Below, one piece after another: positions 41,601 to 59,881 of a stretch of DNA of 60,000 nt. Where the stretch lies: positions 15,016,019-15,076,018 of the forward strand of contig NC_135569.1 of NCBI RefSeq assembly GCF_964340395.1. The letters are read 5' to 3'. Numbering within the stretch: the first letter of the stretch is position 1; each line of letters opens with the position of its first letter. This DNA is from Glandiceps talaboti. Its lineage: Eukaryota > Hemichordata > Enteropneusta > Spengelidae. Both the position numbers and the translations under genes were made by a program. Below the pieces are notes generated by a model, which saw only the letters and a program-made list of their open reading frames with translations, did no database searches and was not told the origin of the DNA.

Positions 41601-44600
41601 GTGTGCGTTCGTGTATTGGCGCGTGTGTGCGTATATGTGTGTAAGTGTGGGTGTATTGTATGTATTCATTCATTCATCCATCCATTCAGTCATTCAGTCA
41701 GTCAGCAAGCGAGTTTACGTATACTCCAATATGTAACTTGAACGAGGCATATGTATGGAGAAAGTCGATTTGTATACGAAAATATAAACGTAAATACTAT
41801 TAACCACAAAGCAATCAGTTGAGACTGTATTAACGGTTTATACAAATGACTATCACAGTGTGAACAGTATTTTCGTGATCGCGACGGAACGAGGCATGTC
41901 ATGATTTTAGCATGCAACCATAAACAAACGTGAAATTTGTCTATATTGTTTTACATTGTAAAAGTGAATTTGTATTTGAATAGACTGTTATGCAACTACA
42001 AGTCAAATGGACAACATTCATTGATCCTCCTGAGTTTACGTACGTCTGCTGACGTAATGACTAAGTCACGTGTCCAGGGAACGTTCATCAGCAAATATGG
42101 GATGGGGAGTTGTAACAGTTAGTGGGCAATGACTCGGGGAAAGAGTTGCCAATGACCGCTCTTCAGTACTGACATTCCTGTTGTTACTGAAAACAATATC
42201 AAAGGGTTTAGCCCAGAGACTTGCTGTGGTCACTTTCACAGAATACGTGATAACTATTTCTCTGGGCTATTAAAGCGACTTTGAATATTTAGAGGTTTTT
42301 TGTTCTAGTGTAGTGTAGTGTAGTGTAGTGTAGTGCAGTGCAGTACAGTGCGGTGTAGTCTAGTGTAGTGTAGTGTAGTGTACGTAGTATAGTATAGAGT
42401 AGTGTAGAGTAGTGTAGTGTAGTGTAGTGTAGTGTATGACATGGTGTGACATAGCATAGTATAGTATATCACTGCATGAAAACTTATGTTTAAGCTTCCG
42501 GTTTAACACCGGTTGATCAGAGGTCCAACGATGTGTACGCCTCGACTGGAAAAGAACCAACAGTAGCAACCGTTGTTTACTTCGGGAAACCGCTCGGCTT
42601 ATCCGCTTCATAGTCCGACGTGTAAGGCTTGGCTTAAACTTCTTTGAACCGGTATAGTTAAACTCAACTTATACGTCGGATAGGGTGTCCCGGGAGGGTG
42701 ACATCGCCTGCGTTCGGTCGAAAACATGTTACACTTTTACAACATTAAAAGCTGGTATTTATCAAACTGGACTACTTGCGACTATATTACGTAGGCTATT
42801 ATATGTAACAGTACACAGGCAAACATATCCGTACCAGCCGATTCTATGACAAAGAGACAATACACACTGGGTCGGCCAGTGAAATCAAACACCATGGGAT
42901 ATGATATATGCCTATTTTTATACACTTTCATGAACAGCTACAAAATGCTCACGGTATAAATTCCATAGGGATTTTGTGTATCTATAATCTGTAAGTTTTA
43001 ATGGTGACATACGATCGGGATCTTGGGGATTGTCTGAGTAAATAATATGCATGTTCACAATATTATGGTTGCAATTCATCATCACGGTCCATAAAAAGGC
43101 TAATCTGGCAGTACATGCGTCTGTCTTCGCGAGGAATATACATTATTTTGGGAGGTAAAAAATATGACACAAACACAGCGTTAACTCGAGTGTCAAATCG
43201 ACGTTTCATGTGAGTAGCGCTTGACAAGCATCACCGACGGTGACAAATCCCATGACAAATCCCATGTAAAACTGTTTTGTGAACATAATTCCTCTAATAT
43301 TCTTCTAATCCCAATCTGATTAAAATCCGATGTAGATGTCGGCTAATCGTGCGTGCTATCTTACCTTCGTTATTTGGCTTGAATTGACCTTCGTAGTACA
43401 TGTTTAATTACGTTTTTAGCCTGATCGCCTCCTCTACATCTGAGATGGCGCCCATTCAATCGAACTTCTGGCTCAGTGAGTAGCGGAGGCGATCAGGCTA
43501 AAAAATGTAAACATGTACAAAGAAGGCAAAATAACGAAGGTAAAATAACAATGAACGATTAGCCGACATCTACATCGGATTTTAATCAGATTGTTCTAAT
43601 CCATTCGGCCGAATTGGAAAATATCCCTGAATAAAACCCCCGCTAAGTATTATAGATACGGCATTATGACATAACCACAACTCACGTCAAATAGATTCAT
43701 ATGAGTTGCACTCGAGAGGCATCATGGACAACGACGGACGAATCCCAGAACTGTTTTGTGAACATTTTTCTATCCCAGAAAAAAAACCCGCCCGCCTTGT
43801 ATACGGCATCATAGCATAACCACAATTCGAATAAAGATTAGTAAATCAAATCGCTAGAAAATACCCGTGCCTATGTTCTTAGTTAAAAACTGGCGTATGT
43901 CAAATCGCTTCATATGTAGCGTTCGACAGTCATCATCAACTGCGACGAATCCCACAAATTTCACATAAAACGGTTTGGAGAACATACATGTAACTCTGCT
44001 AATATTTTTCCTGATACATTCGGCAGAATCGGAAAATACCAATAAATTAAATCAAATTGATATTTGGGTCGACACCCTAAAATCAGAGCCCCAAGGCTGT
44101 CACGATTTCAACCTGTGACTTAGCTACTTACGTCGGAATAAACTCGATACATAATTAGCTTTTACAGTATCTAATTATGGCCATTTTAAAAAAAATCAGC
44201 GATTCTATTTCCAGATTCAGATCCAAATTCATATTTAGATTGATTCAGAATTAGATTCATAATCAGATTTAGATTCAATTCAGGTTTAGATTCAGATTTA
44301 GATTCATTCAGATCAGATTCAGATTCAAATTTAGATATTTTATTGCCATAATTAAAACACATTGGAATGTGACTGTGAGGATGGCTTGTCCATAACTCAA
44401 TGGAACTTCACCCAAACTCTGTTTTTCTGCGTATCAGAAAAATTGGGAATTAGCACAGATAGAGATCGATATTTCGATATATCAAGCTAATCAAATCTAA
44501 ATCATAATACCAAAATAACCGGGATATTTTGTATTGTACGATTTGTAGAGCTCCCAGGAAAGGGTATTTTCACCAACCGTGGATTGTGCAACCTCTTTAA

Positions 44601-46154
44601 ACCCTGCTTGTTTCCCAGAATGCATCACTCCAGTTTACAGTATTGATAACAAGTGGTCAGTATGGATAGAACAAATACGATGTGACTGCTGTATCCATTC
44701 ATTTATGTAACTCGATCAATTTTCATTGTACTGCACGATATTTGTGACAAGCTACTGCAATCTCCGAATTTAATAGTGACACGTATTTTTAAACACAATC
44801 TCTTATAGGGTTGAGTACAAGTGATTGGTCTGTGTGGAAGAAACAGAGAATTCTGACGTTAAACATTTTACGTCAGTTTGGAATGGGAAGACACAGCATG
44901 GAAGAACGAATATCAACCGAGTGTGAAGCATTGGTTGCCGCTGTAAAAAGTACGAATGGTAAACCCTTCGACCCTACTGATTTCTTTCACCATGCAACAT
45001 CCAATGTTTTGATCGCCATCATGTTCGGACAAAGAATGGAATATGATGATCCGGAGTTCAAAGAACTTTTGGATCATACTCTCGCGTTAGTTCGGACCGG
45101 TATTCTCGCTGGTCTTGTAAGTTTCTTCCCTGTTTTATTTAATTTTCCCATTCCCCCGCTGATGGCGTTGAAGAAATCGACGACATCGCTAAAACAGTAC
45201 ATGGAGAGACAGATTTCGAACTGCAAAGAACACATGAACGGTAACCAACCGGATTGCTTTATAGAATATTACATTAAGAAAGTAAATTCGTCATCCTCGT
45301 CCGAGGAAGAAGCTGCTGATGTGTCACAGTTGCCTTATGTACTAACTGAGTTGATGTTAGGTGGTTCCGACACAACTGCTACAACACTCAAATGGTGTGT
45401 CCTCAATTTGCTTCATAACCCTAAAACACAGCTACGGATCCATAAGGAGATTGAATCGTGTTTCAGCAATGACCAACCAATAACGTACAGCGCAAGAACG
45501 AGTATGCCTTTCACCGAGGCCTGTATCTTAGAAACGCAACGCCTAGCAACGCTGTTTCAAATCGGAATTCCCCACCGCGCCATCGAAGATGTCAGTTTCC
45601 ATGGTTACAACATTCCCAAAGACACGATGGTTTTCTTCAATTACTGGTCTGCTCACATGGAAGAAGGGTTCTGGGAAAATCCCAAGGAATTTAACCCTGA
45701 TCGATTCCTTGATGGAAGTGGCCAAGTAATTAACAGGAAAGCTATGTTGGCGTTTGGTATGGGTAAGGAGTTGATAACATTGTGCATTATAGCAGAGATT
45801 AATGGAAAGAATATAGAAAGACATTATGTATGTATGTATGTATGTATGTATGTATGTATCTTAGAGACAGACAGACAGACAGAGGGGGATCCGAAGAACT
45901 TTATATTATCAAACATATTCATCCTAATTATCTCATTGTATTCGGTAGGAGCAAGGACATGCATTGGTGCACAGATTGCAAGAGTTGAACTCTTCCTGAT
46001 GTTAACAAGTTTAGTCAGAGAGTTTGAATTCCTGACACCAGAGGGCTGCCTTCCTCCATCAACTAAGGGAGTACATGGAATAACGTATACACCTAAACCA
46101 TTCAAGATGGTTGCCAAGAAACGCGAGGTGTCCTCGGAATTCATTCTTGGATAG
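38644..46154 (+). CDS. Cytochrome P450, CYP2 clan, three exons, 494 aa
   Basis: Exons are 38644-38968, 44809-45762 and 45949-46154, joining to 1485 nt. It is probably an endoplasmic-reticulum haem monooxygenase; the substrate cannot be read from sequence. An N-terminal membrane anchor (LLVIVITFAIYFY) is followed by the proline-rich LPPGPIGVPVVG. The I-helix is GGSDTTA (residues 293-299), the ExxR motif is E350-T-Q-R353, the PERF-like motif is FNPDRF with R407, and the haem signature FGMGARTCIG has the ligand C431. Length and motif spacing fit a full P450. The 186-nt last intron interrupts G427 inside the haem signature, keeps frame and lacks stops. An AATAAA lies at 46290-46295. The 5.8-kb first intron holds transposons. 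A duplicated tail fragment is at 56117-56226. Confidence 0.9.
39084..41003 (+). mobile_element. hAT-like non-autonomous DNA element in P450 intron 1
   Basis: The left end reads CAGGGGTGAACAAATC, and the reverse complement of the right end reads CAGAGGTGAACAAATC, followed on both sides by imperfectly matching CTGGT...CCGGxxCAGTG stretches. CAG(G/A)GGTG ends are typical of hAT elements. No transposase was recognised inside. Internal features are two copies of a 50-bp repeat (39671 and 39772, CACGGACTCCCTC), a 13-bp perfect hairpin at 40726-40759 and a possible 82-aa open frame (39859-40107). No clean 8-bp target duplication was found. Confidence 0.6.
39859..40107 (+). CDS. Possible small single-pass membrane protein, 82 aa, doubtful
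   Basis: The ATG lies 5 nt after a good acceptor-like site (TTTCTTTGTACAG). The frame encodes a hydrophobic stretch (VIAIILYQ ... LFLLNVILWLFICL) followed at once by a basic run KRRIRTYRKR, then an acidic tail, as in a type III or tail-oriented membrane micropeptide. It sits inside the hAT-like element in P450 intron 1, so it could be transposon debris or chance. No homologue is recognised. Confidence 0.2.
   Translation: MMICYMERIVPNSSVYPPSEGVIAIILYQNMCLFLLNVILWLFICLKRRIRTYRKRSSVIDRREQAYFDEWIRSCRPNTHTA
41018..42440. repeat. Microsatellites in P450 intron 1
   Basis: Bases 41018-41095 are (GTCT)n-(TATG)n, 41475-41585 are (TATG/TACG)n followed by GT-rich sequence to 41660, and 42308-42440 are a (GTGTA)n pentanucleotide with variants. 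Between them, 41100-41470 and 41660-42300 show nothing I can assign. Confidence 0.85.
43190..44045 (+). repeat. Three diverged tandem copies of a 200-300 bp unit in P450 intron 1
   Basis: Copies start near 43190, 43690 and 43890. Shared signatures in order are CATGTGAGTAGCG-like, GACAAGCATCA, CGACGAATCCCA-like, AAACTGTTTTGTGAACAT and ATTCGGCCGAATTGG-like. The first copy is interrupted by the MITE at 43312-43593. Confidence 0.65.
43312..43593. mobile_element. Hairpin MITE with perfect terminal arms and 9-bp target duplication
   Basis: The 282-bp element has terminal inverted repeats beginning CAATCTGATTAAAATCCGAT. The outer 39 bp are identical, and the arms remain alignable for over 100 bp each, so the single strand would fold into one long hairpin. 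TTCTAATCC occurs immediately outside both ends (43303-43311 and 43594-43602). A 9-bp duplication with long arms is the pattern of Mutator-like elements. No coding capacity was seen. Confidence 0.8.
44200..44340 (+). repeat. Degenerate GATTCA hexamer repeat
   Basis: Variants of ATTCAGATTTAGATTCA are repeated about ten times. Simple-sequence origin is likely. It lies in P450 intron 1, 470 bp before exon 2. Confidence 0.7.
45763..45948 (+). other. P450 intron 2: frame-preserving intron carrying TATG and ACAG microsatellites
   Basis: The intron begins GTAAGG and ends TTCGGTAG. It is 186 nt, exactly 62 codons, and has no stop in the P450 frame. It contains (TATG)n at 45827-45858 and (ACAG)n at 45868-45881. 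Retention would insert 62 residues between G427 and A428, inside the haem loop. Confidence 0.85.
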
Positions 46155-46289
46155 ATGTTAAACACAGATTTTGGTACATAAACGAGATATTGAAAACGAA
46201 TTTCATTTTTATTTTCATTTCTTTGGTAAAGTCATGTTTTTACGAACTTCTGGTTATGGGGAGTCTGGAGATTTAACATCACATAATAC

Positions 46290-46295
46290 AATAAA
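46290..46295 (+). terminator. Candidate P450 poly(A) signal
   Basis: AATAAA lies 136 nt after the stop codon of the P450, the first such signal in the 3' flank. The corresponding stretch of the duplicated copy (56229-56260) has lost it. Confidence 0.5.
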
Positions 46296-46374
46296 CCAGT
46301 TCGAAACCTCTTTCACTCCCATCACCCTACAATTAACAGACATTTACATATTCATTTGATGACCTAGTACTGAT

Positions 46375-46700
46375 CTGATGATTGAGTTTTTATTTTGGAT
46401 TGTTAATATATCATGGCGTCCTATTTGAAAAATCAATGTGAAGCATCATAGAGCAAGTCTGTATTTGTAAGTCAATAAATTGCAAAAGACTGATAAATGT
46501 GTAAAATGTTTGTTATTATGCGTACAATAACATACTATTTGACACATTTGTTTGTAGCTTTTTGCAATGTATTAAATTACTAATACAGACTTGGTCTATG
46601 TTGTTTCACATTCATTTTTCAAATAGGACGCCATTATTGTTTTATTAACTAAAAATCCAAAAAGAATACCCAATCCTCATCGATATGGTCACTTTAAGAT
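46375..46700. mobile_element. Palindromic MITE, family P, copy 1
   Basis: Left arm ATGGCGTCCTATTTGAAAAA (from about 46413) is mirrored by its inverse near 46615-46635. The outer arms carry GATGATTGAGT-like and CAATCCTCAT ends, and the centre is AT-rich around 46520. It lies between the convergent P450 and methyltransferase genes. Related copies are at 48560-48908, 56335-56560 and 57967-58320. Confidence 0.7.
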
Positions 46701-47529
46701 TTGTGATCAGTACGGAGAGCAGCGTGACATTCTTTTTCACACTACAAAAACTGAATGTACGTACGTTTACCTCGGATTATGGAACCGATTCGAATTCTTA
46801 CCCAGGGTACGTTATGTCTTCCAAACGGATCCGGATGACGAAGCAGAAACCGCGTAGTGTTATTGTGTCTACAGACGCGTTTATTTGACTGTGCCGTATT
46901 TCACGTTAACATTACTTTAATTACACCAAACTTTTATACACTTTGTGTTTTACAAACAAATCCTGAAACGTGCTCATTTCACCTGCTCCGAACAATTATT
47001 AATTTTACTAGCAATAAAATCAATTTACCCTTGCGTAAAATACATGTATTATTTAAGAATGGAGAGGCTGGTGGCGGTACTATCTGAACACACGTAAGTA
47101 CCCAATAACGCAAATATATTCACACCTGAATAGAATCTTGAATAACCAGTGACTGTGCACCATTCCTACACTCTCATACCGTCAGACTTCAATAAACACC
47201 AGCCACAATAAATTTAGGACGATATATATACTTTTCTCATCAAAGAAATGGATCAGTATGTGTCTGTGTCTGTGTCTGTGTCTATGTGTATGTGCTTGTG
47301 AATGTGTCTGTGTGTGACAGTGTGTGCGTGTATCTGCGTGTGTGCGTGAGTGCGCGGTTGTGGGTTTGTAAGATCAAATACGAAAATGGTGGCAAACCAT
47401 AAGAATTGTCAAATATCCATATTCTTATAATATGACAAATTAATTATTCAAATGTTGACATGTATCACTGTAACAACATTAAAAGTGAAATATTAGTGAC
47501 AGAATTATTGAAGAGATATTCGTCTTTCA
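46700..47529. other. Intergenic between the convergent P450 and methyltransferase
   Basis: Bases 46640-47100 have no counterpart in the duplicated segment at 56560, so they are an insertion in one copy or a deletion in the other. Bases 47255-47360 are a degenerate (TGTGTC)n/(GT)n run. No gene was supported. Confidence 0.5.
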
Positions 47530-54479
<6,950 letters not shown>

Positions 54480-55749
54480 TTATCAGGTGATCACGGTCAA
54501 AGGTTGTCTGGCCCACAGTTGCATTTGACCTCTACAGAATTTATCATGATCACAACTTTACCATCCACAGGGAGCCCAGATCAGTAATGTGCCAATGTCA
54601 TTATGAGCGTTTTATTTTGACTTATTGTAGTCTAGTATTTTAAAGTGTGAACTTGACATTTAAATGAATGTGTTTTATTACATAGAAGTGCTTCTCCAAA
54701 ATATTTAAGATTGAATATTACATCTCGATAAGAATGGAGAATTTACAGTCAAACAAACATCGTCGTAGTCGTCGTCGTTGTTCATTCAACCGATTCGGCT
54801 GCTTGTGACTCTCGTGATCACCTTCCATGTTGCACGAATTTGCACCGCTTGGTAGGCATCGTGAAAGCTCATATAGGTCAGGCCTTTGATGTTATCGACC
54901 ATTTGGTTGGTGGCCTTCCACTTCCGCGAGCACCTTCCGTCTTTCCAAACAACAATATCTTTTCTAAATTCTCCGCATCTCTTCTGGCGATATGCCCGAA
55001 ATACTAATAGTATGTCAGCTGCGCTTTTCGTACAATATTTAAAAGGCTGGGTGGTCGGTCTATGTCCTCGAGGACGCTTTCGTTCGTTCGTTTAGCTGAC
55101 CAATGGATATTGAGCATCCGTCGCCAAACCCATAATTCGAATGATTCAATGTGCTTTCGTGATTTCGCTTTCATACATACATACATACATACATACATAC
55201 ATACATACATACATGCATACATGCATAGCTTCAGCTCCGTATAAAACGATGGAGAAGACCAGTGTGCCCATCAGGCGTTTTTTCGTGACTTTGCGGATGT
55301 CACGGCTTCTCCAGATTGTTGTGAGCTTGCCCACTGTCGATCGACCCAACGCTAAACGCCTGTCGATTTCTCGGTCGCAGTCACCATCTACCGTGATCAA
55401 AGAACCGAGAAAGTTGAAATTCTCGAGCTCCTCTACCTGTACGCCGTCCACGATGATGTGCTGGTTGGAGTCAGCACCGCCGTTCAATTTGTTTTGTCGA
55501 TGTTCAGGTAAAATCCAGCTGCTTCGCTCTCTTGCTTGAGACTCTGCAACGAATGATTCATGTCTTCTATTGTGTTTGCAAGAAGAGTCGTATCGTCTGC
55601 GTACCCCAGTTCATGTAACACTTTGCCTCCAATGGATATTCCTTGTTCATGACTGGATGCTTTCCGCATGATGTTTTCAGCGTGTAGATTGAAAAGATGT
55701 AGAACAAACATACATACACACAAACACAAACGAGAACACGAACGCAACA

Positions 55750-55801
<52 letters not shown>

Positions 55802-56116
55802 CACGCACGCACGCACGCACACACACATACACACATACATACATACATACATACATACATACATACATACATACATACATACATACATACATACATACAT
55901 ACACACACACATACACACATACATACATATATACATACATACAGACAGACAGACATACATACACACATACATACATACATACATACATACACACACACAT
56001 ACATACATACATACATACATACATACATACATACATACATACATACATACATACACGCATACATACACACATACATACATACATACATACATACATACAT
56101 ACATACATACATGCAT
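54480..56116. other. Between methyltransferase 1 and the duplicated P450 tail: repeats only
   Basis: Bases 54585-54700 are an isolated copy of the satellite family seen after genes A and B (TATTTTGACTTATTG, GTATTTTAAAGTGTGAA). Bases 54880-55690 are a LINE fragment on the minus strand. Bases 55700-56122 are a long CATA/AC/GCAC/ACAG compound microsatellite. No host gene was seen. Confidence 0.7.
54880..55690 (-). mobile_element. LINE reverse-transcriptase fragment, minus strand
   Basis: From 55690 downwards it encodes LGYADDTTLLANTIEDMN, FLGSLITVDGDCDREIDRRL, IRKVTKKRLMGTLVFSIVLY, then an in-frame (CATA)n expansion (55168-55216). It continues with WVWRRMLNIHWSAKRTNESV and, past a TAG, FGHIARRDAENLEKILL and GSGRPPTKW. 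This is the palm-to-thumb and tail region of a non-LTR element with the GRPxxxW tail common in RTE/R4-like families. It is inactive. Confidence 0.8.
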
Positions 56117-56122
56117 ACAGAC
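55700..56122 (+). repeat. Long compound CATA microsatellite
   Basis: Over 400 bp of (AC)n, (GCAC)n, (CATA)n and (ACAG)n. It directly abuts the LINE fragment on the left and the P450 tail fragment on the right, so it marks both the end of one element and the duplication breakpoint. Confidence 0.92.
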
Positions 56123-56226
56123 AGAGACTTTGAATTCCTGACACTAGAGGGCTGCCTTCCTCCACCAACTAAGGGAGTACATGGAATAACTTATACACCC
56201 AAACCATTCAATTTTGCGTGATGTCT
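56117..56226 (+). pseudogene. P450 tail fragment (copy of the last exon)
   Basis: The fragment starts in ACTTTGAATTCCTGACAC and translates as FEFLTLEGCLPPPTKGVHGI and TYTPKPFN, matching the last 40 codons of the P450 before diverging to an early stop. The haem loop and all earlier exons are missing. The following 3' flank also matches the parental 3' flank (46290-46370). Confidence 0.85.
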
Positions 56227-56334
56227 AGAAACCAAATCGAAACCTCTTTCACTTCCATCACCCTACAGTGATCCAGCAGTGTTGCCTCGTGGAAGTTAAC
56301 AAATATACATATTCATTTGATGACGTAGTACTGA

Positions 56335-56560
56335 TCTCTCGATTGGGTATTTATTTTATGATGGATTCTTACTCGAAAATCAATGTGAAACACCATACAC
56401 CAAGTACTTATTTGTAACTCACTAAATTGCAAAAGATTGATAAATGTGTAAAATAAGTGTTAATAACAAACTATTTTACACATTTTTTGCAATGTATTAA
56501 ATTACTAATACAGACTTGGTCTATGTTGTTTCACATTGATTTTTGAAATAGGATGATATA
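56335..56560. mobile_element. Palindromic MITE, family P, copy 3 (right arm shortened)
   Basis: This is the duplicate of copy 1. The inner arms around GTTTCACATTGATTTTTGAA remain, but the outer right arm is lost after AATAGGATGATA. Confidence 0.6.
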
Positions 56561-56947
56561 TTCATATTCATACTTGAATAGAAACTAGAATAAGAATCCC
56601 ATAAGTGAATGTACACCATACCTACTCTCATACCGTCAGTCTTCAATAAACACAAGCCACAATAAATTTAGGACGATATATGTTCTTTTCACGTAAAGTA
56701 AATGGCTCAGTGTGTGTGTATGTGTGTGTGTGTGTGTGACAGTGGGAGCATGTATCTGCATGTGTGCGCGCGTGTTTGTAGGATCAAATGGGAAAATGGT
56801 GGCAAACCATAAGATTGTCAAATTGTCAAATATCCATATTCTTATAATAACAAATGACAAATTAATCTAATGTTGACATGTATCACTGTAACAACACTAA
56901 GAGTGAAATATTAGTGATAGAATTATGGAAGAGAAATTCGTCTTTCA

Positions 56948-58658
56948 TTAGTATCCTGGCTTCCTTGCCATCGAGACAAAGAAGGTACGACTAACTTGTA
57001 TGTTAGTGTTCTCTGGCGTCGTCTCAACATTTAGTATATCCATGAGACTGAAAAACAAAACCATACCAAAAGTTACAAGATACTCAGATTACAGTCAATA
57101 ATGACATTTGTATAGATTGATATGGCGTTTCACCAATTAAAAATATATTCATAGAGTAAATTTGTATTGACCTTTCATAGCATGTTTTTTTCAAATAAAA
57201 AATACTAAAGAAAAAAGTACAACTTTGATTTTTGAAATCCACTTTTCTGATTTGTCAAGGTGTGCTATATGAAAACTAAGCTCTCGGTAATTTTTTTCAA
57301 TTTGGAGTATTTTGACTTGTAAATTTTAGTGATTGTTTACATTATTCTTTTAAATAAAAGTGAGATCTCGTCTGATCACGTGATTGTGAAAATGGGATTG
57401 TGAAAATGGTGTTTGAGGTAAAATCCCAACAGGTTGAAATTAACTATAATTCTTGAGCAATGGATAAATGAGGGAATGGGGTTGGATAAGCTATTCTGTA
57501 GTTGTTGTGTTTTGGTGGTGGTGGTGGTGGTGGTGATGGTGGTTTGCGAACACCATTTTTACAAACACATTAAGCAACCTTGTGCGAAGAAGAAAATCGC
57601 TTTATCTAAAACATTATATGAACAATGATCTGCTGAAAATGTGTACATAGATAAACCAAACAACAAATTCATTGACGTTGCAAGGCTAATTAACAAGGTG
57701 AAAGATTACATTCAGTTTTCAAGTCCATGTAAAAAGTTAAATAATATAGTCAACCTATTCAGAATATAAATTGTTCTTGTAAGCCTGGATATTATTTTGA
57801 TAAGAACTATGTCATAACTTTTCACAAAGCGATGGATAATGGTTTGTCCTCAAATCTGAAAAGGTGTGCCATGCGATTGTCATCAATATCATATCAAGGT
57901 TTATTTACAAGGACGAATTTGGTGATAGTCTATCAATATTGGATAGAAATTAGAGGCGGGGGCCATCATTTTGGCCATATGGATGAGGATTGGGAATTTA
58001 ATTTAGATGTTTAATTTATAAAACAATATTATCATGGCTTCCTTATGTAAAATTAATGTGAAACAACATTGACAAAGTCTGTGTTTGTAACTCAATACAT
58101 TGCACAAAACTAAAAAGTGTTTAAGCAGTTTATTATTGTACGTACAATAACAACATTTTATACATTTATCAGTCTTTTTGAGTCGATTGAGTTACAAGCA
58201 AGGAGTTGGTATATGTGGCTTCACATTTATTTTTCAAGTAGAAAGCCATGACACAATTGGTTTACAAATTAAAAATCCAAATCAAATACCCAATCCTCAT
58301 CTATAATGGGGCAATTTAAGAAAAGTTAAAGGCTAAAAATTACGGGACATTTCAACAAATTCTCCATTATATGTATATGTAAATCGCATCATATGTAATG
58401 CAATGGAATACGTAAATTGATTGATTAAGAAAGCAATTTCAACACTATGTAAAGACGTCTTTAAATTGGTTAACTTACTCAGCCAATAATGTTTGTAGGA
58501 TGTCAGCTTTATCTGGATATTTTGTTCTGTATATATGATAAGCTGACCAGGAACTCAAATAGCCCACAAAGTCTGCTACAGTTGTATTCGTATCATGCAC
58601 AACATCATATCTAAATTAAATAAATAAATAAAAAAACACATATATATATTTTTTTTAA

Positions 58659-58722
<64 letters not shown>

Positions 58723-58743
58723 AACAAACACACACGGACGGGC

Positions 58744-58808
<65 letters not shown>

Positions 58809-58830
58809 CAGACAGACAGACGGACGGACG

Positions 58831-58893
<63 letters not shown>

Positions 58894-59881
58894 TTAATTC
58901 AAATTAAAAGGTCACAAGTCGTAACTCCGATTTTCACTCTTTTGTGATCTTCAGACGACTATTGTTCAACTTATCAATGTCTATATGTCCACGTAAATTG
59001 TAAAAACGTTTGTAGTTCAAAGATATGTCTTCATATTTTGCAAGAACATGTCTGTTTAAGCTTACACTCGTTACTGTGACGTAAAACGTAACATACCTTT
59101 CCTTCTCTTCATATGGTAGTGCTATATCAGTATAGAGGTTCCTAACAAGCATCACCCTTTCTCTTCGGAGTTCCCCCAATTTGCCGAAGTTATACTTAGA
59201 TAATAAGATAATGAATTGAAAGTTCACTTCATTTTACTTGTGGCTACAATTTTGTTTACAAATCACTTCACACCCACGTACGTATTACAACAGCATTAAA
59301 TCTTGAAATGAGACTTTTCAAATTTGTTGTTTTTCAAGGAGACAAAACATAGTGAATTTGTTTAAAAATCTGAAATAAATGGAAATTCTCATCCATTACT
59401 ATCACAGATAGTATCTTTAAAAATTGAAATTTAGAGCACAGTGGTACACCACAGCCTTGTCCATCTAATCCCAGATTGCATAACTGTGTTCACATTGTAC
59501 ACTTTTCGCTATGTTATTTTATTTTTTCTTGAATACGTAAAATGAAGTTTAAGACCTAGTAACCGGGTAACCGGAACCAAACAATCTTTTTAGGTCTTAA
59601 CTGCATATTAAAATTCAACTATGCAAGCTTTAGTTCATGTCATTTAAATTCACTATGTAAGTTTATGTACCTCATCAAAAACCGCACTGAGTTCAGACCC
59701 ATTGCGGTTTTTATCAAGTCTATCCCTTGTATATCCATATAGGGCAAGACATCCGTTTGGTTTGAGTACCCTGTCTACCTCACTGTAGAACTTCTTAAGA
59801 TCAAACCAATGAGCTGCCATTGCTGATGTTACAAGGTCAACAGAGTTGTCTTCAGCTGGGATTGAACTGTCACTTCCAAGC
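56948..59881 (-). CDS. SAM-dependent methyltransferase 2, 3' part (exons 3-6), cut by the window edge
   Basis: Exons found, in transcript order, are 59881-59671, 59194-59097, 58610-58479 and 57047-56948. Lengths (211, 98, 132, 100 nt) and phases are identical to methyltransferase 1. Exon 3 encodes DLVTSAMAAHWFDLKKF and RVLKPNGCLALYGY, exon 4 NLYTDIALPYEEKER, exon 5 SSWSAYHIYRTKYPDKADI, and exon 6 ends VSRTFFVSMARKPGY-stop. No frameshift or stop is present, so the gene looks intact. Exon 4 uses TATCTAAG as its acceptor where copy 1 has TTATTCAG, a weaker site. Exons 1 and 2, with the SAM motif I, lie beyond 60000. Confidence 0.85.
57967..58320. mobile_element. Palindromic MITE, family P, copy 4
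   Basis: The left end CCATATGGATGAGGATTGGG faces CCCAATCCTCATCTATAAT on the right, with the same internal arms as copy 2. It was inherited by duplication, not by fresh insertion. Confidence 0.7.
58660..58890 (+). repeat. (TA)n and (ACAG)n/(ACGG)n arrays
   Basis: (TA)n at 58662-58720 is followed by ACAG repeats with a central block of ACGG units (58818-58838). This corresponds to 49629-49918 in the first copy, which lacks the ACGG units. Confidence 0.9.

Noticed and set aside
44811-46154. A single uninterrupted P450 exon including 45763-45948
   Set aside because: The frame stays open, but the extra 62 residues split the haem signature and contain microsatellite translation. Removing them with GTAAGG...GGTAG restores FGMGARTCIG.
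55484-56168. Long open frames rich in MYVC or HTYI repeats on both strands
   Set aside because: They are translations of CATA/AC microsatellites. The repeat has no stop in several frames, so frame length carries no coding information.
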